A DNA stretch of 46,030 nucleotides from Ophiothrix spiculata. Its lineage: Eukaryota > Echinodermata > Ophiuroidea > Amphilepidida > Ophiotrichidae. Under the pieces are notes generated by a model. That model did not search any database. It was not told the DNA's origin and saw nothing but the letters and a program-made list of their open reading frames with translations. This document shows positions 44,957-46,030 of this stretch, piece after piece. Both the position numbers and the translations under genes were made by a program. Every line of letters begins with the position of its first letter. Positions within the stretch are counted from its first letter, which is position 1. The stretch lies in NCBI GenBank assembly GCA_000969725.1, contig JXSR01S005260.1. One strand, 5' to 3'.

Positions 44957-45484
44957 ACTACTACTACTACTACTACTACTACTAAACAGTATTTTAAAAA
45001 CGCCTTACGTAGAAACCACAAGGCGCTGTACAATATAAAAATAGTATAAAAATAGTATAAATCACAAGTACAGAAATACACAGTAACATTTTACACAATA
45101 AGCAAACTAATTACAAAGAGTAAAACATAATTATACATTAAAAATTAATGACAGCATGACCAGCATGTAGATAAAGATAAAATCCATGGAGTAAAAATGC
45201 AATGGCAAGCAATAGTACAGTTATGTTAGTTCCAAGTCAAAGAGATGTGTCTTGAGAGCACGTTTGAAAGCGCTGATAGACTTTATAGATCGCAGAGATC
45301 TCGGCAGTTTATTCCATTCCAGCGGCGCTGCAACTGAGAAGGCGCGATTTTCATAAGTATCGGTTCTAGTGTCTTTGACGCGAGGAGCCTGCAACAACGG
45401 GCTGTCTCCAGCTGTCGATCTAAGGCATTTTGCTGGCTTGCGACAGCCTTTTCGGGATTTCCAATCTCTAATACAGAAACTCAA
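44957..45484 (-). mobile_element. 3' end of CR1/L2-like LINE, 5' truncated
   Basis: On the minus strand the last codons of a non-LTR retrotransposon ORF2 are readable: CLRSTAGDSPLLQAPR, then NRAFSVAAPLEWNKLPRSLR, then SISAFKRALKTHLFDLE and a stop at 45221. The FSVAAP-WN-LP and FK-LKTHLF pattern is typical of the C terminus of reverse-transcriptase proteins of the CR1/L2 and related clades. The 3' UTR holds GCGCCTTGTGG and AAGGCG and ends in a TAG repeat (44957-44984 as ACT on the plus strand). The coding part begins without a start codon or RT core near 45484, so the copy is heavily 5' truncated. Confidence 0.85.
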
Positions 45485-45499
45485 ATATCAATTTATATA

Positions 45500-46030
45500 C
45501 TGTATTAATAAATTTAAGCGTGTTGAAACCCTATGACATTATTTCAAATAATTTCAACCATCTTGAGAAAAACCCGTAAATAGTTATTTTGAAAAGACTA
45601 TTTACGGGTTTTAAGGCTACAGTCCCTTTAGATGAGCAATAGAGCGGAACGCCAAGAGTACTGCAAGTTTTCGACCACTTATACATATCCGATCGTCATA
45701 ACTTTTGGTGTATATATGGAATATAGTCTCTAGTTTAAACGTGGACCTTAAAATGATTTCACGTCCAAGATCAAGTTCAAAATGGCGTCAAAAGACTGCT
45801 TTGAAAACGTTGAGGCCTTTTTGCAAAAATCTCATAATTTCAAGCACTTCAAATGACACGATTTAGTTGAAATTTTGGCAACTAGAACTATAAATATCAA
45901 TAATGGAATTAAGTATATATTACGAAAAATTTAAATTATCGAAAACACATCGGCAATGTCAGCCTCCGACAGTTTTCTTTACTCTCAATTAGCTCGTGGT
46001 TAAAATGTACCTGTAATTATGACTACTTTG
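45500..46030. other. No gene seen; contains one hairpin
   Basis: Single-copy sequence apart from the hairpin at 45569-45612. A motif TCAAGTTCAAAATGGCGTC near 45770 resembles repetitive DNA but no second copy is in the window. Confidence 0.5.
45569..45612. repeat. Perfect 16-bp stem hairpin
   Basis: AAAACCCGTAAATAGT (45569-45584) and ACTATTTACGGGTTTT (45597-45612) are exact reverse complements separated by a 12-base loop. It could be a small foldback element or the fused ends of one. Confidence 0.85.

Overview
This window looks like eukaryotic, probably marine-invertebrate, genomic DNA. It is AT-rich, has no bacterial-style gene packing, and no recognisable long gene. It is crowded with small DNA transposons (TA, TTAA, 8-bp and 3-bp target duplications), tRNA-like sequences, and the 3' end of a CR1/L2-like LINE. 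Echinoderm, lancelet, hemichordate or mollusc are all possible; the sequence alone does not decide.

Layout. Bases 1-103 are a foldback hairpin, followed by an exon-like ORF (197-427). From about 319 to 43150 nearly everything belongs to a large diverged tandem repeat. Unit 1 is about 319-13433, unit 2 is 13434-28164, unit 3 is 28165 to about 38690, and a more diverged partial unit runs to about 43150. Each unit is itself built from related 2-3 kb modules recurring in the same order. A 50-N gap (30462-30511) sits in unit 3 between near-identical duplicated blocks. Part of the last unit (about 39629-41542) is inverted and bounded by a 90-bp inverted repeat. Bases 43150-46030 are mostly single-copy, with a foldback, a tRNA-like SINE head, a truncated LINE and a short hairpin.

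Because the units are paralogous, many transposon insertions can be read against an empty site in a sister unit, which fixes ends and target duplications to the base. The patterns conflict. Units 1 and 2 share a hAT-like insertion that unit 3 lacks, units 2 and 3 share a piggyBac-like one that unit 1 lacks, and units 1 and 3 share another hAT-like one. This suggests unequal exchange, conversion or deletion among units.

The main biological suspicion is a minus-strand, multi-exon gene family, mostly decayed, embedded in the modules. Short segments stay open in several paralogs, are bounded by plausible splice sites, keep a constant length (77 nt in three copies, 106 nt in one type) and have compatible intron phases in the order h > g > e > c. 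I do not recognise the protein, and most copies carry stops or lost splice sites. Treat it as a candidate gene family or its fossils, not a confirmed gene.
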